A stretch of DNA of 64,000 nucleotides from Nocardioides sp. SR21 (GTDB lineage Bacteria; Actinomycetota; Actinomycetes; Propionibacteriales; Nocardioidaceae). Below are positions 39,335-48,789 of this stretch, piece by piece. Made by a program: the position numbers and the translations under genes. Position 1 is the first letter of the stretch. Every line of letters starts with the position of its first letter. The notes under the pieces were generated by a model. It did not search any database and had not been told where the DNA came from. It saw only the letters and a program-made list of their open reading frames with translations. The stretch covers positions 62,001-126,000 of the forward strand of contig NZ_JAKWJR010000007.1 of assembly GCF_022761125.1 (NCBI RefSeq), given 5' to 3'.

Positions 39335-40189
39335 ATGACACGTAATGTGCGTCACATGTCATCGCATCCTCTGGCCGACTTCCTGCTGCCGGAGGGCTTC
39401 GAGAGCCCGCGGGTGGCGGCGGTGCTGCGCGAGGGCAGCGCGGTCGCGGAGTTCGGCCGGTACGCGCTGCGCGCGGCCGGGGAGCGGCGCACGCGGCGGG
39501 CGACGCCGTACGCCGACCGCGGGGCGACCCGGCTCGGCGACCCGGTGATCCTGGTGCCCGGCTTCCTGGCGGGCGACGGATCGCTGGCGCTGCTGGCCAG
39601 GACCCTGCGGGCGCAGGGGTTCCGGACGTACCGCTCGCACATCCACGCCAATGTCGGCTGCACGCTCAACGCGGCCGCCCAGCTCGAGGCCCGACTGGAG
39701 TCGATCGCGATCCAGCGCGACTCGCGGGTGCAGATCGTCGGGCACAGCCTGGGCGGCATGCTCGCCCGCGGGATCGCTGTACGCCGGCCCGACCTGGTCT
39801 CGAACATCGTGACCATGGGCAGCCCGATGCTGGCGCCCGGCGCGCACCACCGGTCCCTGAGCGCGAGCGTGGACATGCTGGTCCGGCTCAGCCGCGCCGG
39901 CGTGCCCGGCCTGATGTCGGAGGAGTGCGTCGCGGGGCCGTGTGCCCGGCAGAGCTTCGCCGAGTGCCGCGAGCCGATGCCGCGGGGCGTCGACTTCACC
40001 GCCATCTACTCCCGGCGCGACGGGATCGTGGACTGGAAGGCCTGCATCGATCCGGTCGCGGCGCCGGTCGAGGTCAGCGCCTCCCACCTCGGGATGGCGT
40101 TCGACCCGCGGGTCGCGGACGTCGTGACCGCCGCGCTGCTGCGGTCGTCCTCGTCAGCTGTCGAAGTCGATCGAGGCAAAAGCGCGTAG
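39335..40189 (+). CDS. Alpha/beta hydrolase, lipase-like
   Basis: 284 residues from ATG 39335; ATG 39356 is an equally possible start (277 residues). The core has [22 protein letters not shown], the nucleophile elbow GHSLGG and late Asp/His candidates in [10 protein letters not shown] and SASHLGMAF. It resembles PGAP1/triacylglycerol-lipase-type esterases. No signal peptide is seen, so it is probably cytosolic. A partial inverted repeat with TGAC/GTCA ends (39336-39354) overlaps the start region. The 3' end overlaps convergent glpX by 36 nt. Confidence 0.85.
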   Translation: MTRNVRHMSSHPLADFLLPEGFESPRVAAVLREGSAVAEFGRYALRAAGERRTRRATPYADRGATRLGDPVILVPGFLAGDGSLALLARTLRAQGFRTYRSHIHANVGCTLNAAAQLEARLESIAIQRDSRVQIVGHSLGGMLARGIAVRRPDLVSNIVTMGSPMLAPGAHHRSLSASVDMLVRLSRAGVPGLMSEECVAGPCARQSFAECREPMPRGVDFTAIYSRRDGIVDWKACIDPVAAPVEVSASHLGMAFDPRVADVVTAALLRSSSSAVEVDRGKSA

Positions 40190-41170
40190 CTTCTGGAGCT
40201 GGTGCTCCGAGGTGATCGAGCGGATCGTGCCGCTGCGCGAGCGCATCACCAGCGAGTGCGTGGTCGCGCCGCCGGCCCGGTAGCGGACGCCGCGGAGCAG
40301 CTCGCCGTCGGTGATGCCGGTGGCCACGAAGAAGCAGTCGTCGCCGGTGACCAGGTCGTCGGTCTTGAGCACGTGGTCGGGGTCGAGGTTGTGCCCGGCG
40401 TCGAGCGCCTTCTGGCGCTCGTCGTCGTCCTGCGGCCACAGCCGGCCCTGGATGACGCCGCCCAGCGACTTCATCGCGCAGGCGGTGATGATGCCCTCGG
40501 GGGTGCCACCGACGCCCAGCAGCAGGTCGATGCCGGTCTCGTGGCGGGCGGCCATGATGGCGCCGGCGACGTCGCCGTCGCTGATGAACTTGATCATCGC
40601 GCCGGTCGCGCGGATCTCGTCGACCAGCTGCGCGTGCCGCGGCCGGTCGAGCAGGCAGACCGTGACGTCGGCGGCGTTCTTGCCCTTGGCCTTGGCGACC
40701 TGGTGGATGTTCTCGGCGACCGGGTAGCGGATGTCGACGACGTCGGCGGCCTCCGGGCCGGTGACCAGCTTCTCCATGTAGAACACCGCGGACGGGTCGT
40801 ACATCGAGCCGCGCGGCGAGACCGCCATCACCGACACGGCGTTGGTCATGCCCTTGGCGGTCAGCGTGGTCCCGTCGATCGGGTCGACGGCGACGTCGCA
40901 CTCGGGGCCGGTGCCGTCGCCCACCTGCTCGCCGTTGAAGAGCATCGGGGCGTTGTCCTTCTCGCCCTCGCCGATCACGACGGTGCCGTTCATCCCGATG
41001 GTCGAGATCATCACGCGCATCGCGTTGACCGCGACGCCGTCCGCGCCGTTCTTGTCACCGCGGCCGACCCAGCGGCCGGCGGCCATCGCGGCCGCCTCCG
41101 TGACCCGGACCAGCTCCAGCGCCAGGTTGCGGTCGGGGGACTCAGGGGCCGGCGACAGCGTGTCGGTCAT
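40154..41170 (-). CDS. glpX: Class II fructose-1,6-bisphosphatase
   Basis: 338 residues from ATG 41170; upstream open frame discarded because family members begin near [16 protein letters not shown]. Dephosphorylates fructose-1,6-bisphosphate in gluconeogenesis; cytosolic, metal-dependent. Typical GlpX motifs: [19 protein letters not shown]-like [42 protein letters not shown]. This is usually the only fructose-bisphosphatase in actinobacteria. No gluconeogenic partners lie adjacent. Confidence 0.95.
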   Translation of the reverse strand: MTDTLSPAPESPDRNLALELVRVTEAAAMAAGRWVGRGDKNGADGVAVNAMRVMISTIGMNGTVVIGEGEKDNAPMLFNGEQVGDGTGPECDVAVDPIDGTTLTAKGMTNAVSVMAVSPRGSMYDPSAVFYMEKLVTGPEAADVVDIRYPVAENIHQVAKAKGKNAADVTVCLLDRPRHAQLVDEIRATGAMIKFISDGDVAGAIMAARHETGIDLLLGVGGTPEGIITACAMKSLGGVIQGRLWPQDDDERQKALDAGHNLDPDHVLKTDDLVTGDDCFFVATGITDGELLRGVRYRAGGATTHSLVMRSRSGTIRSITSEHQLQKLRAFASIDFDS

Positions 41171-41212
41171 GGGGCTGAGGATAGCGGGGAGGCGCAGCGG
41201 ACCCGCTGCTGG

Positions 41213-41275
41213 TGATCGAGCGAGCCACGCGACGGAGGAACGACGCCGCGACCGGCGGGTCGAGATCAACCGGCC
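41213..41275. repeat. Dispersed TCGAG-rich intergenic repeat copy
   Basis: The gap between modC and glpX carries GATCGAGCGAGCCACGCGACGG and GGGTCGAGATCAACC; its middle (GAGGAACGACGCCGCGACC) resembles 38270-38288 (GAGGAACGAAGCCGCGACG). It belongs to the degenerate repeat family of this window. Confidence 0.5.
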
Positions 41276-42301
41276 TCACCGCCGGTAGACCGCGACCTCG
41301 CTGGCCTTGACGGCAAAGACCACGCGCGCGCCCGGCACCAGGTCGAGCTCGGCGGCGGCCTGGACGGTCAGGTCGGCCGCGAGGTGGCCGGCCCGGACAC
41401 GCACCTGGTCGCCCCGCGGTTCCAGGTCGGTGACCGTGACCGCGAGCGCGTTGCGCGGGCTGCCGCCCGGTGAGCTCGTGAAGACCGAGACGGCGCTGGG
41501 GCGGAAGACTGCGACCACCGGGTCGCCCTCGGCGGGAGCGGGCTCGCTCGCGATGCCGCGGATGCCCTCGACCGCTCCGTCGCGCCACGTGCCGGCCACC
41601 ATGTTGAGACCCGCGATGCGGGCCGCGAACGCGCTCCGGGGTCTCTCCAGCACCTCGGCGGTCGGCCCGGCCTCGGCGACCCGGCCGTCCTCCATCACCA
41701 CGACCCGGTCCGCGAGCAGCAGCGCGTCGAGCACGTCGTGGGTGACCAGCACCGTGGTCCGGCCGGCGAGCACCCGCTTCAGCGTCTGCCGCAGCGCGGG
41801 CAGCACCGCGACGTCGAGCGCCGACAGCGGCTCGTCGAGCAGCAGCAGCCGGGGCTCCGCGGCGAGCGCCCGTGCGACGGCGACCCGCTGGCCCTGGCCG
41901 CCGGACAGCTGCCTCGGCCTGCGGTCGGCGAGGTCGGCGGCGTCGACCTCGCCCAGCCAGCGGCGCGCGGCCTCGTGCGACGTACGACGGCTCGCGCCGT
42001 TGCTGCGGGGGCCGAACGCGACGTTGTCGAGCACGCCGAGGTGGGGGAACAGCAGCGGCTCCTGGGCGAGCAGCGCCACGCGCCGGTCGTGCGGCGGTAC
42101 CCAGGTGCCGGGGCCGGTCAGCTCACGGCCCTCGAGCACGACCCTGCCGCGGTCCGGTCGCAGCAGCCCGGCTGCGACCGCGAGGACCGTCGACTTGCCG
42201 GCGCCGTTGGGCCCGAGGATCGCGAGCGTCTCGCCCTCGCCGATCTCCAGGTCCACCTCGACGCCGCGCTCGTCGACCGTCGCGGTGAGCTGCAGGCTCA
42301 T
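41276..42301 (-). CDS. modC: Molybdate ABC transporter ATP-binding protein
   Basis: 341 residues from ATG 42301, overlapping the permease stop by 4 nt. Walker [11 protein letters not shown]-loop [11 protein letters not shown], signature [16 protein letters not shown], Walker [13 protein letters not shown] and switch His in VTHDVLDAL are intact. The C-terminal 120 residues contain a mop/TOBE-type molybdate-binding domain ([21 protein letters not shown]). Powers molybdate (or tungstate) uptake for molybdenum-cofactor enzymes. Confidence 0.92.
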   Translation of the reverse strand: MSLQLTATVDERGVEVDLEIGEGETLAILGPNGAGKSTVLAVAAGLLRPDRGRVVLEGRELTGPGTWVPPHDRRVALLAQEPLLFPHLGVLDNVAFGPRSNGASRRTSHEAARRWLGEVDAADLADRRPRQLSGGQGQRVAVARALAAEPRLLLLDEPLSALDVAVLPALRQTLKRVLAGRTTVLVTHDVLDALLLADRVVVMEDGRVAEAGPTAEVLERPRSAFAARIAGLNMVAGTWRDGAVEGIRGIASEPAPAEGDPVVAVFRPSAVSVFTSSPGGSPRNALAVTVTDLEPRGDQVRVRAGHLAADLTVQAAAELDLVPGARVVFAVKASEVAVYRR

Positions 42302-43068
42302 CCGAGGCTCCGTCCCTGGCGTCCTGCGAAGCCGATCACCAGGACCGCGACGACGACGAGCACCAGCGACAGCGCGACGGCGGCGTCCACGTCGGTCTCG
42401 CGCAGCTGGTAGATCTCCAGTGGCAGCGTCCGGGTGACGCCCTGGAGGCTGCCCGCGAACGTGATGGTCGCGCCGAACTCGCCCAGGGCCCGCGCGAACG
42501 CCAGCACCGATCCCGACACGAGGCCGGGAAGCACCAGCGGGAGCGTGATCCTCCGGAACACCGTCGTGGGGGCGGCGCCCAGGGACGCCGCGACCACCTC
42601 GTAGCGCTGGCCGGCGGTGCGCAGCGAACCCTCCAGGCTCACGACGAGGAACGGCATCGCCACGAACGTCTGCGCGAGCACCACCGCGGTCGTCGAGAAC
42701 GCGACCTGGATCCCGAGCACCTCGAGCTCGTGGCCGAGCAGGCCGCGGCGGCCGAACGTGTAGAGCAGCGCGACTCCGCCCACCACGGGTGGCAGCACCA
42801 GCGGCAGCAGGACCAGCGACCGCAGCACGCCCTGGCCGGGGAACGACGTACGTGCCAGGACCACGGCCATCGGCGTGCCGAACAGCAGGCACAGCAGGGT
42901 CGCCATCGCCGACGTGCGCAGGCTGAGCCAGAGCGCGTCCTTCGACGCCTCCGACGTGATCAGGGTGAAGAACTCCGACCACTCGACCCGGGCGACGATG
43001 GCGGCCAGGGGGAGCAGCAGGAACGCCGCCCCCACGGCCGCCGGCGCGTAGAGCCAGCGGGGGATCAC
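42298..43068 (-). CDS. modB: Molybdate ABC transporter permease
   Basis: 256 residues from GTG 43068, overlapping the modA stop (GTGA). Five to six helices; the ATPase-docking EAA loop reads [27 protein letters not shown], followed by [16 protein letters not shown], a hallmark of ModB/CysT-type permeases. Same operon as modA and modC. Confidence 0.92.
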   Translation of the reverse strand: MIPRWLYAPAAVGAAFLLLPLAAIVARVEWSEFFTLITSEASKDALWLSLRTSAMATLLCLLFGTPMAVVLARTSFPGQGVLRSLVLLPLVLPPVVGGVALLYTFGRRGLLGHELEVLGIQVAFSTTAVVLAQTFVAMPFLVVSLEGSLRTAGQRYEVVAASLGAAPTTVFRRITLPLVLPGLVSGSVLAFARALGEFGATITFAGSLQGVTRTLPLEIYQLRETDVDAAVALSLVLVVVAVLVIGFAGRQGRSLG

Positions 43069-43817
43069 GGGCTGGTGCTGCCGAAGCCGAAGTCCGCGAG
43101 GACGCCCTGGCCCGTGTCGCCGAGCACGAACTGCACGAACTCCTCGGCGAGGTCGGCCTCGCCTGAGTCCTCGACCGGTGCGATCGGGTACGTGTTCACC
43201 ACCGAGTCGGACTCGGGGAACTCGACGCCCTCGACGTCGTCGCCCGCGGCCTGCACGTCGGTGACGTAGACCAGGCCGGCGTCCGCCTCGCCCGAGGTGA
43301 CCTTGGCGAGCACGTCGGTCACCGACTGTTCCTCGCTGACGGGGGAGAGCGTGACGCCGGCGTTCTCGGCGACCTGCTGGGACGCCGCGCCGCACGGGAC
43401 CGCGGGTGCGCAGACCACCAGGTTCAGCCCGGGCTTCGCCAGGTCCTGGAACGACGTGATCCCGGCCGGGTTGCCCGGCGGCACCACGATCTCCAGGGTG
43501 TTCGTCGCGAAGCCCTGCGGGTCGGCTCCGGTGAGGTCGTCGTCGACCAGCTTGTCCATGTTCGCGGTGTCGGCCGAGGCGAACACGTCGGCCGGGGCGC
43601 CACCCTGGATCTGGGTGACCAGGTCGGACGAGCCGCCGAAGCTGAGCCTCACCTCGACGCCGTCGTGCTCGGCCTCGAACTCCGCGGCGATCTCCTCGAA
43701 CGACGCGGTGAGCGAGGCGGCGGCGTACACCGTCAGGGTGGTGCTCGACCCGTCGTCGTCGCTGCCGCAGGCGGCGACGAGGGGGAGGACCAGGGCGAGC
43801 AGCACCAGCTTCTTCAC
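43065..43817 (-). CDS. modA: Molybdate-binding lipoprotein
   Basis: 250 residues. Signal with lipobox VAAC ([12 protein letters not shown]) makes it a surface lipoprotein. Typical ModA motifs: [42 protein letters not shown] and [12 protein letters not shown]. Captures molybdate or tungstate for the ModBC transporter. Its start overlaps the stop of the regulator gene by 4 nt, so the whole set is translationally coupled. Confidence 0.93.
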   Translation of the reverse strand: MKKLVLLALVLPLVAACGSDDDGSSTTLTVYAAASLTASFEEIAAEFEAEHDGVEVRLSFGGSSDLVTQIQGGAPADVFASADTANMDKLVDDDLTGADPQGFATNTLEIVVPPGNPAGITSFQDLAKPGLNLVVCAPAVPCGAASQQVAENAGVTLSPVSEEQSVTDVLAKVTSGEADAGLVYVTDVQAAGDDVEGVEFPESDSVVNTYPIAPVEDSGEADLAEEFVQFVLGDTGQGVLADFGFGSTSP

Positions 43818-44209
43818 GGGCGCTCCACGACGACGTTGGTGGACTTGACCGAGGCGATGGCGCGGACGCCGGGCTCGAGACCGAGCTCGTCGGCGGCCTC
43901 CGAGCTCATCAGCGACACGACCCGGTAGGGCCCGCAGACCATCTCGACCTGGGCCATGACGGTGTCCTTCTTGACCTTGGTGACGATGCCCGCGAGCCGG
44001 TTGCGGGCGCTGACCGCGGACGCGCGCGTCGCCTCGCGGTCGGGGTGGTCGGCCAGCGACTCCGCGAGTGCGGCGAGGTCGGCCCCCACGACGACCGTGC
44101 GGCCGTCCTCCTGGCTGCCGGGCAGCCGGCCGGCCTCGACCCAGCGTCGCAGGGTGTCGTCGCTGACGCCGAGCAGCTCGGCGGCCTCCGCGATCCGGTA
44201 GGTCGTCAC
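43814..44209 (-). CDS. Molybdenum-responsive HTH-TOBE regulator
   Basis: 131 residues. N-terminal MerR/excisionase-type HTH ([28 protein letters not shown]) and C-terminal mop/TOBE domain ([27 protein letters not shown], then [27 protein letters not shown]), the fold that binds molybdate. This small ModE-like arrangement is common in actinobacterial mod operons. It is first in the operon, implying autoregulation by intracellular molybdate. Confidence 0.9.
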   Translation of the reverse strand: MTTYRIAEAAELLGVSDDTLRRWVEAGRLPGSQEDGRTVVVGADLAALAESLADHPDREATRASAVSARNRLAGIVTKVKKDTVMAQVEMVCGPYRVVSLMSSEAADELGLEPGVRAIASVKSTNVVVERP

Positions 44210-44221
44210 GCGGAAATCATG

Positions 44222-44233
44222 CCGCAGATGCGG
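44222..44233. promoter_or_regulatory. Short palindrome between permease and mod operon
   Basis: CCGCA-GA-TGCGG is a perfect 5-2-5 inverted repeat filling half of the 24-nt gap between the anion permease stop and the regulator start. It could be an operator for the regulator or a weak attenuator. Confidence 0.35.
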
Positions 44234-45469
44234 TCAGGTGACCAGCGAAAGCACCGCAACTGCGGAGATCAGGCTGAGCGGCGTGATCAGCAGCGAGACC
44301 CGGTGCAGCTCGCGCAGCGGGGGCGGGTGTCCGAGACGCACCATGCTGCGGCGCCACAGCAGGTTGGCCAGCGAGCCGGTGTAGCTGAGCCCGGAGCCGA
44401 TGTTGAGCCCGAGCAGCGCGGCCAGCACGGCGGTGTCGCCCAGCGTCCCGAGCAGCGGGACCAGCAGCAGGGTGGCCGACAGGTTCGTCAGCAGGTTCGC
44501 CAGCACGGTCGCGATCACCGCGACCAGCAGCAGGTCGGCGAAGCCGGTGCCGGCCGGCAGCGCGTCCGCGACCCACTCGCCCAGGAAGCCCGTGCCCAGC
44601 GCGGCGACCACCACGCCGAGGCAGAGCACGAACAGCGCGAACGCCGGGTGCGCTGCAGCGACGACGTCGGACGTGCCGAGCAGCCCGCGGCGCCGGGCCC
44701 ACAGGGCCAGCGCGACGGCCGCGGCGCCGGAGAACCAGAACGGCTCGACCCCGAACGGCGAGCCGACGGCGAAGCCGGTCAGCATCAGGCCGACGGCGAC
44801 CAGTGGCACGATCGGCATCGGCGGGTGCTCGGGGTCCTCGACCGTGCCGGGAGGCATGGCCAGGTCGCGCCGGAACAGGACCCGCAGGGCGGCGTACTCG
44901 ACGACCAGCACGACTGCGAGGACCGGCGCCATCGTCAGCGCGAAGCCGGCGAACGTCAGGTCGAGGTGCGGCATCGCGAGCAGGTTGGTCAGGTTCGAGA
45001 CCGGCAGCAGGAGCGACGCGGAGTTCGCCATCCGTAGGCAAGCATGGGCCCCCGGCCGGTACGACGTGCTCGTGCTGACCGCGACCCCGACGACCACCGG
45101 CGTCAGCAGCACCACGGTGGCGTCGAGGCTGAGGACGGTCGTGACGACGGCGGCCAGCAGGAAGACGCCGGTGAACAGCCGCACCGGCCGGCCGCGGGCG
45201 GCGTCCCGCACCCGCGACGCCGCCGCGTCGAACAGTCCCGCGCGGCCGCAGACATCGGCGACCACCAGGATCGTGACCAGGAACAGCACCACGGGCCCGA
45301 GGTGCTCGAGGGTGTCGCGGACCTCGGCCCAGCCGAGGATCCCGGTCGCCAGCGTCGCGGCTGCGGCGGCCAGCCCGACGGTCGCCTCGACCCGGCCCCG
45401 CGGGTGCACGTACGCCGTGACCAGCAGGGCGACCAGCGCGGCGACGGGGACGAGCGCCTCGGCTAGCAA
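44234..45469 (-). CDS. ArsB/NhaD/SLC13-type anion permease
   Basis: 411 residues from TTG 45469; other in-frame GTG codons lie just downstream. About eleven predicted helices with the two-fold internal repeat of the ion-transporter superfamily: SLDATVVLLTPVVVGV and NSASLLLPVSNLTNLLAM in the first half, ANLLTNLSATLLLVPLLG and LLGLNIGSGLSYTGSLANLLW in the second. The substrate could be arsenite, an oxyanion or a dicarboxylate. It lies upstream of the mod genes on the same strand with only 24 nt between, so cotranscription with molybdate uptake is possible. Confidence 0.82.
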   Translation of the reverse strand: MLAEALVPVAALVALLVTAYVHPRGRVEATVGLAAAAATLATGILGWAEVRDTLEHLGPVVLFLVTILVVADVCGRAGLFDAAASRVRDAARGRPVRLFTGVFLLAAVVTTVLSLDATVVLLTPVVVGVAVSTSTSYRPGAHACLRMANSASLLLPVSNLTNLLAMPHLDLTFAGFALTMAPVLAVVLVVEYAALRVLFRRDLAMPPGTVEDPEHPPMPIVPLVAVGLMLTGFAVGSPFGVEPFWFSGAAAVALALWARRRGLLGTSDVVAAAHPAFALFVLCLGVVVAALGTGFLGEWVADALPAGTGFADLLLVAVIATVLANLLTNLSATLLLVPLLGTLGDTAVLAALLGLNIGSGLSYTGSLANLLWRRSMVRLGHPPPLRELHRVSLLITPLSLISAVAVLSLVT

Positions 45470-45667
45470 CCTGCGCCCCGGCGAGCGTCGTTCACGGCGT
45501 GTGATGGCAAGGCGCCGGAGCGAACGTCATGCCCGGTCGTCTCTCGAGCGACGGCAACGCCGCCAGCGCGCGTCGTGGGCGGCGCGCAGCGGGCGGAGGT
45601 CGCCAGTCGGGGCGCTGGATCGAGGGCCGGCACCCGGGAACCCTAGGTCACCAGGGAGAATGGCCTC

Positions 45668-47158
45668 GTGAGTGAGGTGCAACAGACCGGGAAGCCCGGC
45701 CGCTACAACCGGTCGACGGGCGGCCTCATCGGCTCGATGATCGTGCTGGTGCTGGTCGTGCTGGGCTTCGTGCTCTACCGCGGGGTGTTCCGCGACACGC
45801 CGGAGTACGAGCTCGACCACGTCGACTACCTCGACCTGGTCGTGGGGCTCCAGCAGGTCGGGCTCGAGCCGGTGTACCCGGCCACCCTGCCGGAGGGCTG
45901 GTTCGCCAAGGGGACCTCCTCGATGTCGGACGCACCCGTGTTCGACATCGCGCTCGTCACCGACGACGAGAGGTTCGCCGGCGTTCGCCAGGAGGACGCG
46001 TCGATCGACGAGCTCGTCGCGACGTACGTCGGCACCGAGGCCGTCCAGGGCGACTCGGTCCAGGTCGACGGCTCGGTGGCTCCGACCTGGCAGACCTACT
46101 CCGACCCGGGCGGCGACCACGCGTTCGCCGCCGAGGTCGGCGACGACGCGGTCCTCGTCTACGGCTCGGCCGACGAGGACGACCTGCTCACGGTGGTCGA
46201 GTCGCTCACGACCGAGCCGCTCACCCCTGACGCACCGAGCCCCGCCCCGTGGTCACGGGGCGGGGCTCAGCGCAGCGCGTCAGCTGACGATGCCGACGTT
46301 GTACGTCGTGGTGCCCGCCGTCGTCTTGATCTTGACCACGAGGTTGTCTCCGAACGCGAGGTTCTTGCCGAGCCCGGTGGTCGGGACCGACACCGGCTTG
46401 TTGGCCTGCGCGACCAGCGAGGTGGTCTTGCTGGCCACCAGGTTGGCGCCGGAGTAGGCCTTCACCGTGAAGTTGCAGGGCTTGGCCTTCGTGCACTGCA
46501 TGGTCATGGTGATGGCCGTGGTCTTGCCGTTGGCCCTGGTCCGGGTCGCGGTCAGCGGGTTGACGGTCACGCCGGAGGGCTCCCCGGCGACCGGGTCACC
46601 CGTGACGCCCACGGTCGCGGAGGAGTTGTTGTCGCTGTAGTCCCGGTCCTTGGTCGTGGTCGTGACGTAGGCGGTGTTGATGACGTCCTTGTAGGTCGGC
46701 TCGTCGATGGTCATCGAACCGATGCAGGTGACCTGGATGTCGGCCTTGCGCGCTTGGGTCCAGTCGGCGTTGTAGAAGCGGAACATGTACCTGTCGCCGC
46801 GCGGCTCCATGCCGAGGGCGAGGACGTCGTTGCTGTAGCCGCCGTAGCCACCGACGATCGCGCTGCTGTCGGCGGGGCAGGCCATGACGCCCTCGGTCTG
46901 GGTCTCGGAGGCGACCGTGATCGTGTCGTCGGGGGTGGAGATCACGAGCTCGGCGGCGTGGCCACCGGCGGCGTACGTCCGCGGGGCCAAGCAGCTGATC
47001 CCGTACGAGGACGCGGCGCCGTCGGAGTGCTTGACGTACCAGTACCACGTGTTGTCGACGGCGTAGGACTCCCGCACGACCACGATCCCGGAGGCGACCT
47101 CGAACTCCGGAGCGTAGGGCGTCCACCCGACCGGGCAGGACCGATCCACCAGCTGTGA
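45668..47158 (+). CDS. DUF4245 protein; frame runs past its expected stop into antisense of next gene
   Basis: GTG 45668 has AGGGAG 11 nt upstream. Residues 1-187 are a typical DUF4245 membrane-anchored protein: basic N-terminus, one TM helix (GLIGSMIVLVLVVLGFVLYRG), then an extracytoplasmic domain (YPATLPEGWFAKGTSS, WQTYSDPGGDHAFAAEVGDDAVLVYGSADEDDLLTVVESL). Family members end about there. Here the frame stays open to 47158 through 310 antisense-like residues opposite a clearly coding secreted protein gene. A TGA at 46228-46230 would end the protein (EPLTP-stop) if the C-run at 46224-46227 had one more C. So only 45668 to about 46230 is supported as real coding sequence; a one-base deletion, real or a sequencing error, is likely. 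Confidence 0.7.
   Translation: MSEVQQTGKPGRYNRSTGGLIGSMIVLVLVVLGFVLYRGVFRDTPEYELDHVDYLDLVVGLQQVGLEPVYPATLPEGWFAKGTSSMSDAPVFDIALVTDDERFAGVRQEDASIDELVATYVGTEAVQGDSVQVDGSVAPTWQTYSDPGGDHAFAAEVGDDAVLVYGSADEDDLLTVVESLTTEPLTPDAPSPAPWSRGGAQRSASADDADVVRRGARRRLDLDHEVVSEREVLAEPGGRDRHRLVGLRDQRGGLAGHQVGAGVGLHREVAGLGLRALHGHGDGRGLAVGPGPGRGQRVDGHAGGLPGDRVTRDAHGRGGVVVAVVPVLGRGRDVGGVDDVLVGRLVDGHRTDAGDLDVGLARLGPVGVVEAEHVPVAARLHAEGEDVVAVAAVATDDRAAVGGAGHDALGLGLGGDRDRVVGGGDHELGGVATGGVRPRGQAADPVRGRGAVGVLDVPVPRVVDGVGLPHDHDPGGDLELRSVGRPPDRAGPIHQL
46237..46268. terminator. 15-bp hairpin terminator between convergent genes
   Basis: GAGCCCCGCCCCGTG (46237-46251) pairs perfectly with CACGGGGCGGGGCTC (46254-46268). It follows the expected DUF4245 stop and precedes the 3' end of the convergent secreted-protein gene, so it probably stops both transcripts. 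As the DUF4245 frame is open here, termination would leave a message without a stop codon. Confidence 0.85.
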
Positions 47159-48625
47159 CTCCTGGGCGTTGTCGCCAGCCGACGTGCCGAGCTGCATCGG
47201 CATCGTGACGGCGTCGAGGAGGTGGGTGTGGCCCGCGCTCGAGCCGAGCTCGACGGCCAGGCAGGTCACCTCGGCGGTGACCGGGGCGGCCTGGTCGCCC
47301 AGGTTGGTGGCCTTGACCGCCCAGGCAGCGGAGCCGTCGACCTGGCTGACCCGGCTGGACTCGATCACGATGTCGGCGGACGAGCCGGCCCCGTCGAGCA
47401 GCAGGCCGCCGTCGGTGGCCATGTAGTCCGCCGGGCAGGTCGCGGTGATGGTCTTGGACTGTCCGATGCCCAGCGTGCTCGCCTCGTCGTTGTGCTGGAC
47501 GTCGACCCAGTGCCCTTCGGTCTGGGGGAGGCCGGCGGTGCTGATGCTGTCGTCGAGGGTCGCGTCGAACCGGACGTACCGCGTCTGGCCCTTCGCGAAC
47601 GTCGTGGCGCCGCACGTGAGCATGTTGGTGGTGAAGGCGCACGGCCAGCTCGACGGGTTCACCCACGAGCCCGGGGTGTTGGTCGCGGAGGTCACCAACG
47701 AACCGGGGACGTACGTCATGTCGGGCGGCAGCACGTCGGCCACCTGGACGCCCTGGGCCGCCTTGGCGTTGGCGCTGTTGCCGTTCGCGATCCTGAGCTT
47801 GTAGCTCACGACCTCGCCCGGCGCGGCCGTGAGCCCGGACTGGTACACCCGACGGAGGTCGTGGTGCGTGCCCGCGAAGTTGATGGCCTTGAGCGTGCCG
47901 TCCATGATCGTGGCGCTGCCGGGGAGCGCGGGAACCGCGAACCCGAACGCGGTGACCACCGGCACCTGCGCCTGCGGCTGCGACGACAACGCCGTACGCC
48001 ACTGAGCGAGGGTCCCGGTGCTGGTGTAGGTGGTCGGGTTGGTGTTCGGCACCGGGATGACCGCGAACAGGGGCGGGAAGCCGCCTCCGCCCACGCCGAA
48101 GTAGCCCGTCCAGTCAGCGCTGTTGTGCGGGCGCGACAGCGTGACGTCCGGAACTCCGTCGGAACCGAGGAAGTCGACCAGGAGGCGGTACTCGGGCGTG
48201 TACCCCAGGTTCGTCGTCGCCTGGTACTCGAGGGACGGCGGGCCGTAGGGCCCGGTCGCGGCGATCACGTCGCTCAGCGGCGTCGAGGTGTCGAGGTACT
48301 CGGCGATCTGCGTGTAGTAGTACTCCGCGGTGATGGTGCACACGACCGGAGGCGAGCTCGAGACGCAGGAGTTCGGGTCGTTCTCGGTGAAGAGGCGCAG
48401 GCCGTCGTCCACCCACGCGAGGTGACCGTTCTCGCGGGTGTTGCTCAGGGCGGCGTTGAGCTTGATCGTCGGCCTGTGGCTGGCCACCGTCTTGTCGATC
48501 GAGAGCTCGGCCTTCGGGATCAGGGCCTCCGCAGGCGACGCGGCCACCAGCAGCGGCACCACCAGCGCAGCTGCCCCGATCGCCGCCAGAACTGTTGTGC
48601 GCGCGCGAGCCCGCATCCGTCGCAT
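46280..48625 (-). CDS. Large secreted protein with DUF11-like domain and three Cys-Pro modules (paralog A)
   Basis: 781 residues from ATG 48625 (GAGGGG upstream). Signal peptide with cleavage near AEA-LIPK. The N-terminal region (to about 260) is unfamiliar; about 265-385 resembles a DUF11/isopeptide-type adhesin domain (VADVLPPDMTYVPGSLV). Then come three similar modules, each opening with Cys-Pro and closing with a Cys about 50 residues later: Cys397-Cys455, Cys497-Cys545, Cys583-Cys634. Shared features are a Gly-Gly or aromatic turn, an ESSR/RESY-type segment, W-x-V/WYV strands and a final VTCL/ISCLA. The C-terminal domain (from about 640) is Ig-like and ends VGIVS with no LPXTG. Function unknown; secreted surface or matrix protein is inferred. 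The adjacent gene is a close paralog. Confidence 0.87.
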   Translation of the reverse strand: MRRMRARARTTVLAAIGAAALVVPLLVAASPAEALIPKAELSIDKTVASHRPTIKLNAALSNTRENGHLAWVDDGLRLFTENDPNSCVSSSPPVVCTITAEYYYTQIAEYLDTSTPLSDVIAATGPYGPPSLEYQATTNLGYTPEYRLLVDFLGSDGVPDVTLSRPHNSADWTGYFGVGGGGFPPLFAVIPVPNTNPTTYTSTGTLAQWRTALSSQPQAQVPVVTAFGFAVPALPGSATIMDGTLKAINFAGTHHDLRRVYQSGLTAAPGEVVSYKLRIANGNSANAKAAQGVQVADVLPPDMTYVPGSLVTSATNTPGSWVNPSSWPCAFTTNMLTCGATTFAKGQTRYVRFDATLDDSISTAGLPQTEGHWVDVQHNDEASTLGIGQSKTITATCPADYMATDGGLLLDGAGSSADIVIESSRVSQVDGSAAWAVKATNLGDQAAPVTAEVTCLAVELGSSAGHTHLLDAVTMPMQLGTSAGDNAQESQLVDRSCPVGWTPYAPEFEVASGIVVVRESYAVDNTWYWYVKHSDGAASSYGISCLAPRTYAAGGHAAELVISTPDDTITVASETQTEGVMACPADSSAIVGGYGGYSNDVLALGMEPRGDRYMFRFYNADWTQARKADIQVTCIGSMTIDEPTYKDVINTAYVTTTTKDRDYSDNNSSATVGVTGDPVAGEPSGVTVNPLTATRTRANGKTTAITMTMQCTKAKPCNFTVKAYSGANLVASKTTSLVAQANKPVSVPTTGLGKNLAFGDNLVVKIKTTAGTTTYNVGIVS

Positions 48626-48642
48626 GTCGATCCCCTCGTCGA

Positions 48643-48666
48643 GGCGACGTGCCCGATCACGCACCG
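48643..48666 (-). promoter_or_regulatory. Duplicated leader element, copy A
   Basis: On the minus strand CGGTGCGTGATCGGGCACGT followed by CGCC, 18 nt before the paralog A start. The same 24-nt block with one change (C to T) precedes paralog B at the same distance. The conservation of the leader suggests a shared regulatory site, or recent duplication including the 5' region. Confidence 0.55.
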
Positions 48667-48789
48667 ATCCCTACCCACGCCCCCCGGCACGAGAACGATA
48701 GGTCAACAGCGGCAGGTTCACGGCAGCGCAAGCCGTCACGACTAGTCCACAGGGTCAGACCAGGTGGAGGTCCGGTCGGGTGCAACCGG

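Noticed and set aside
39336..39354. TGACAC...GTCA repeat at the start of the lipase-like gene as an operator
   Set aside because: Only six of nine positions are complementary; too weak to list as a site.
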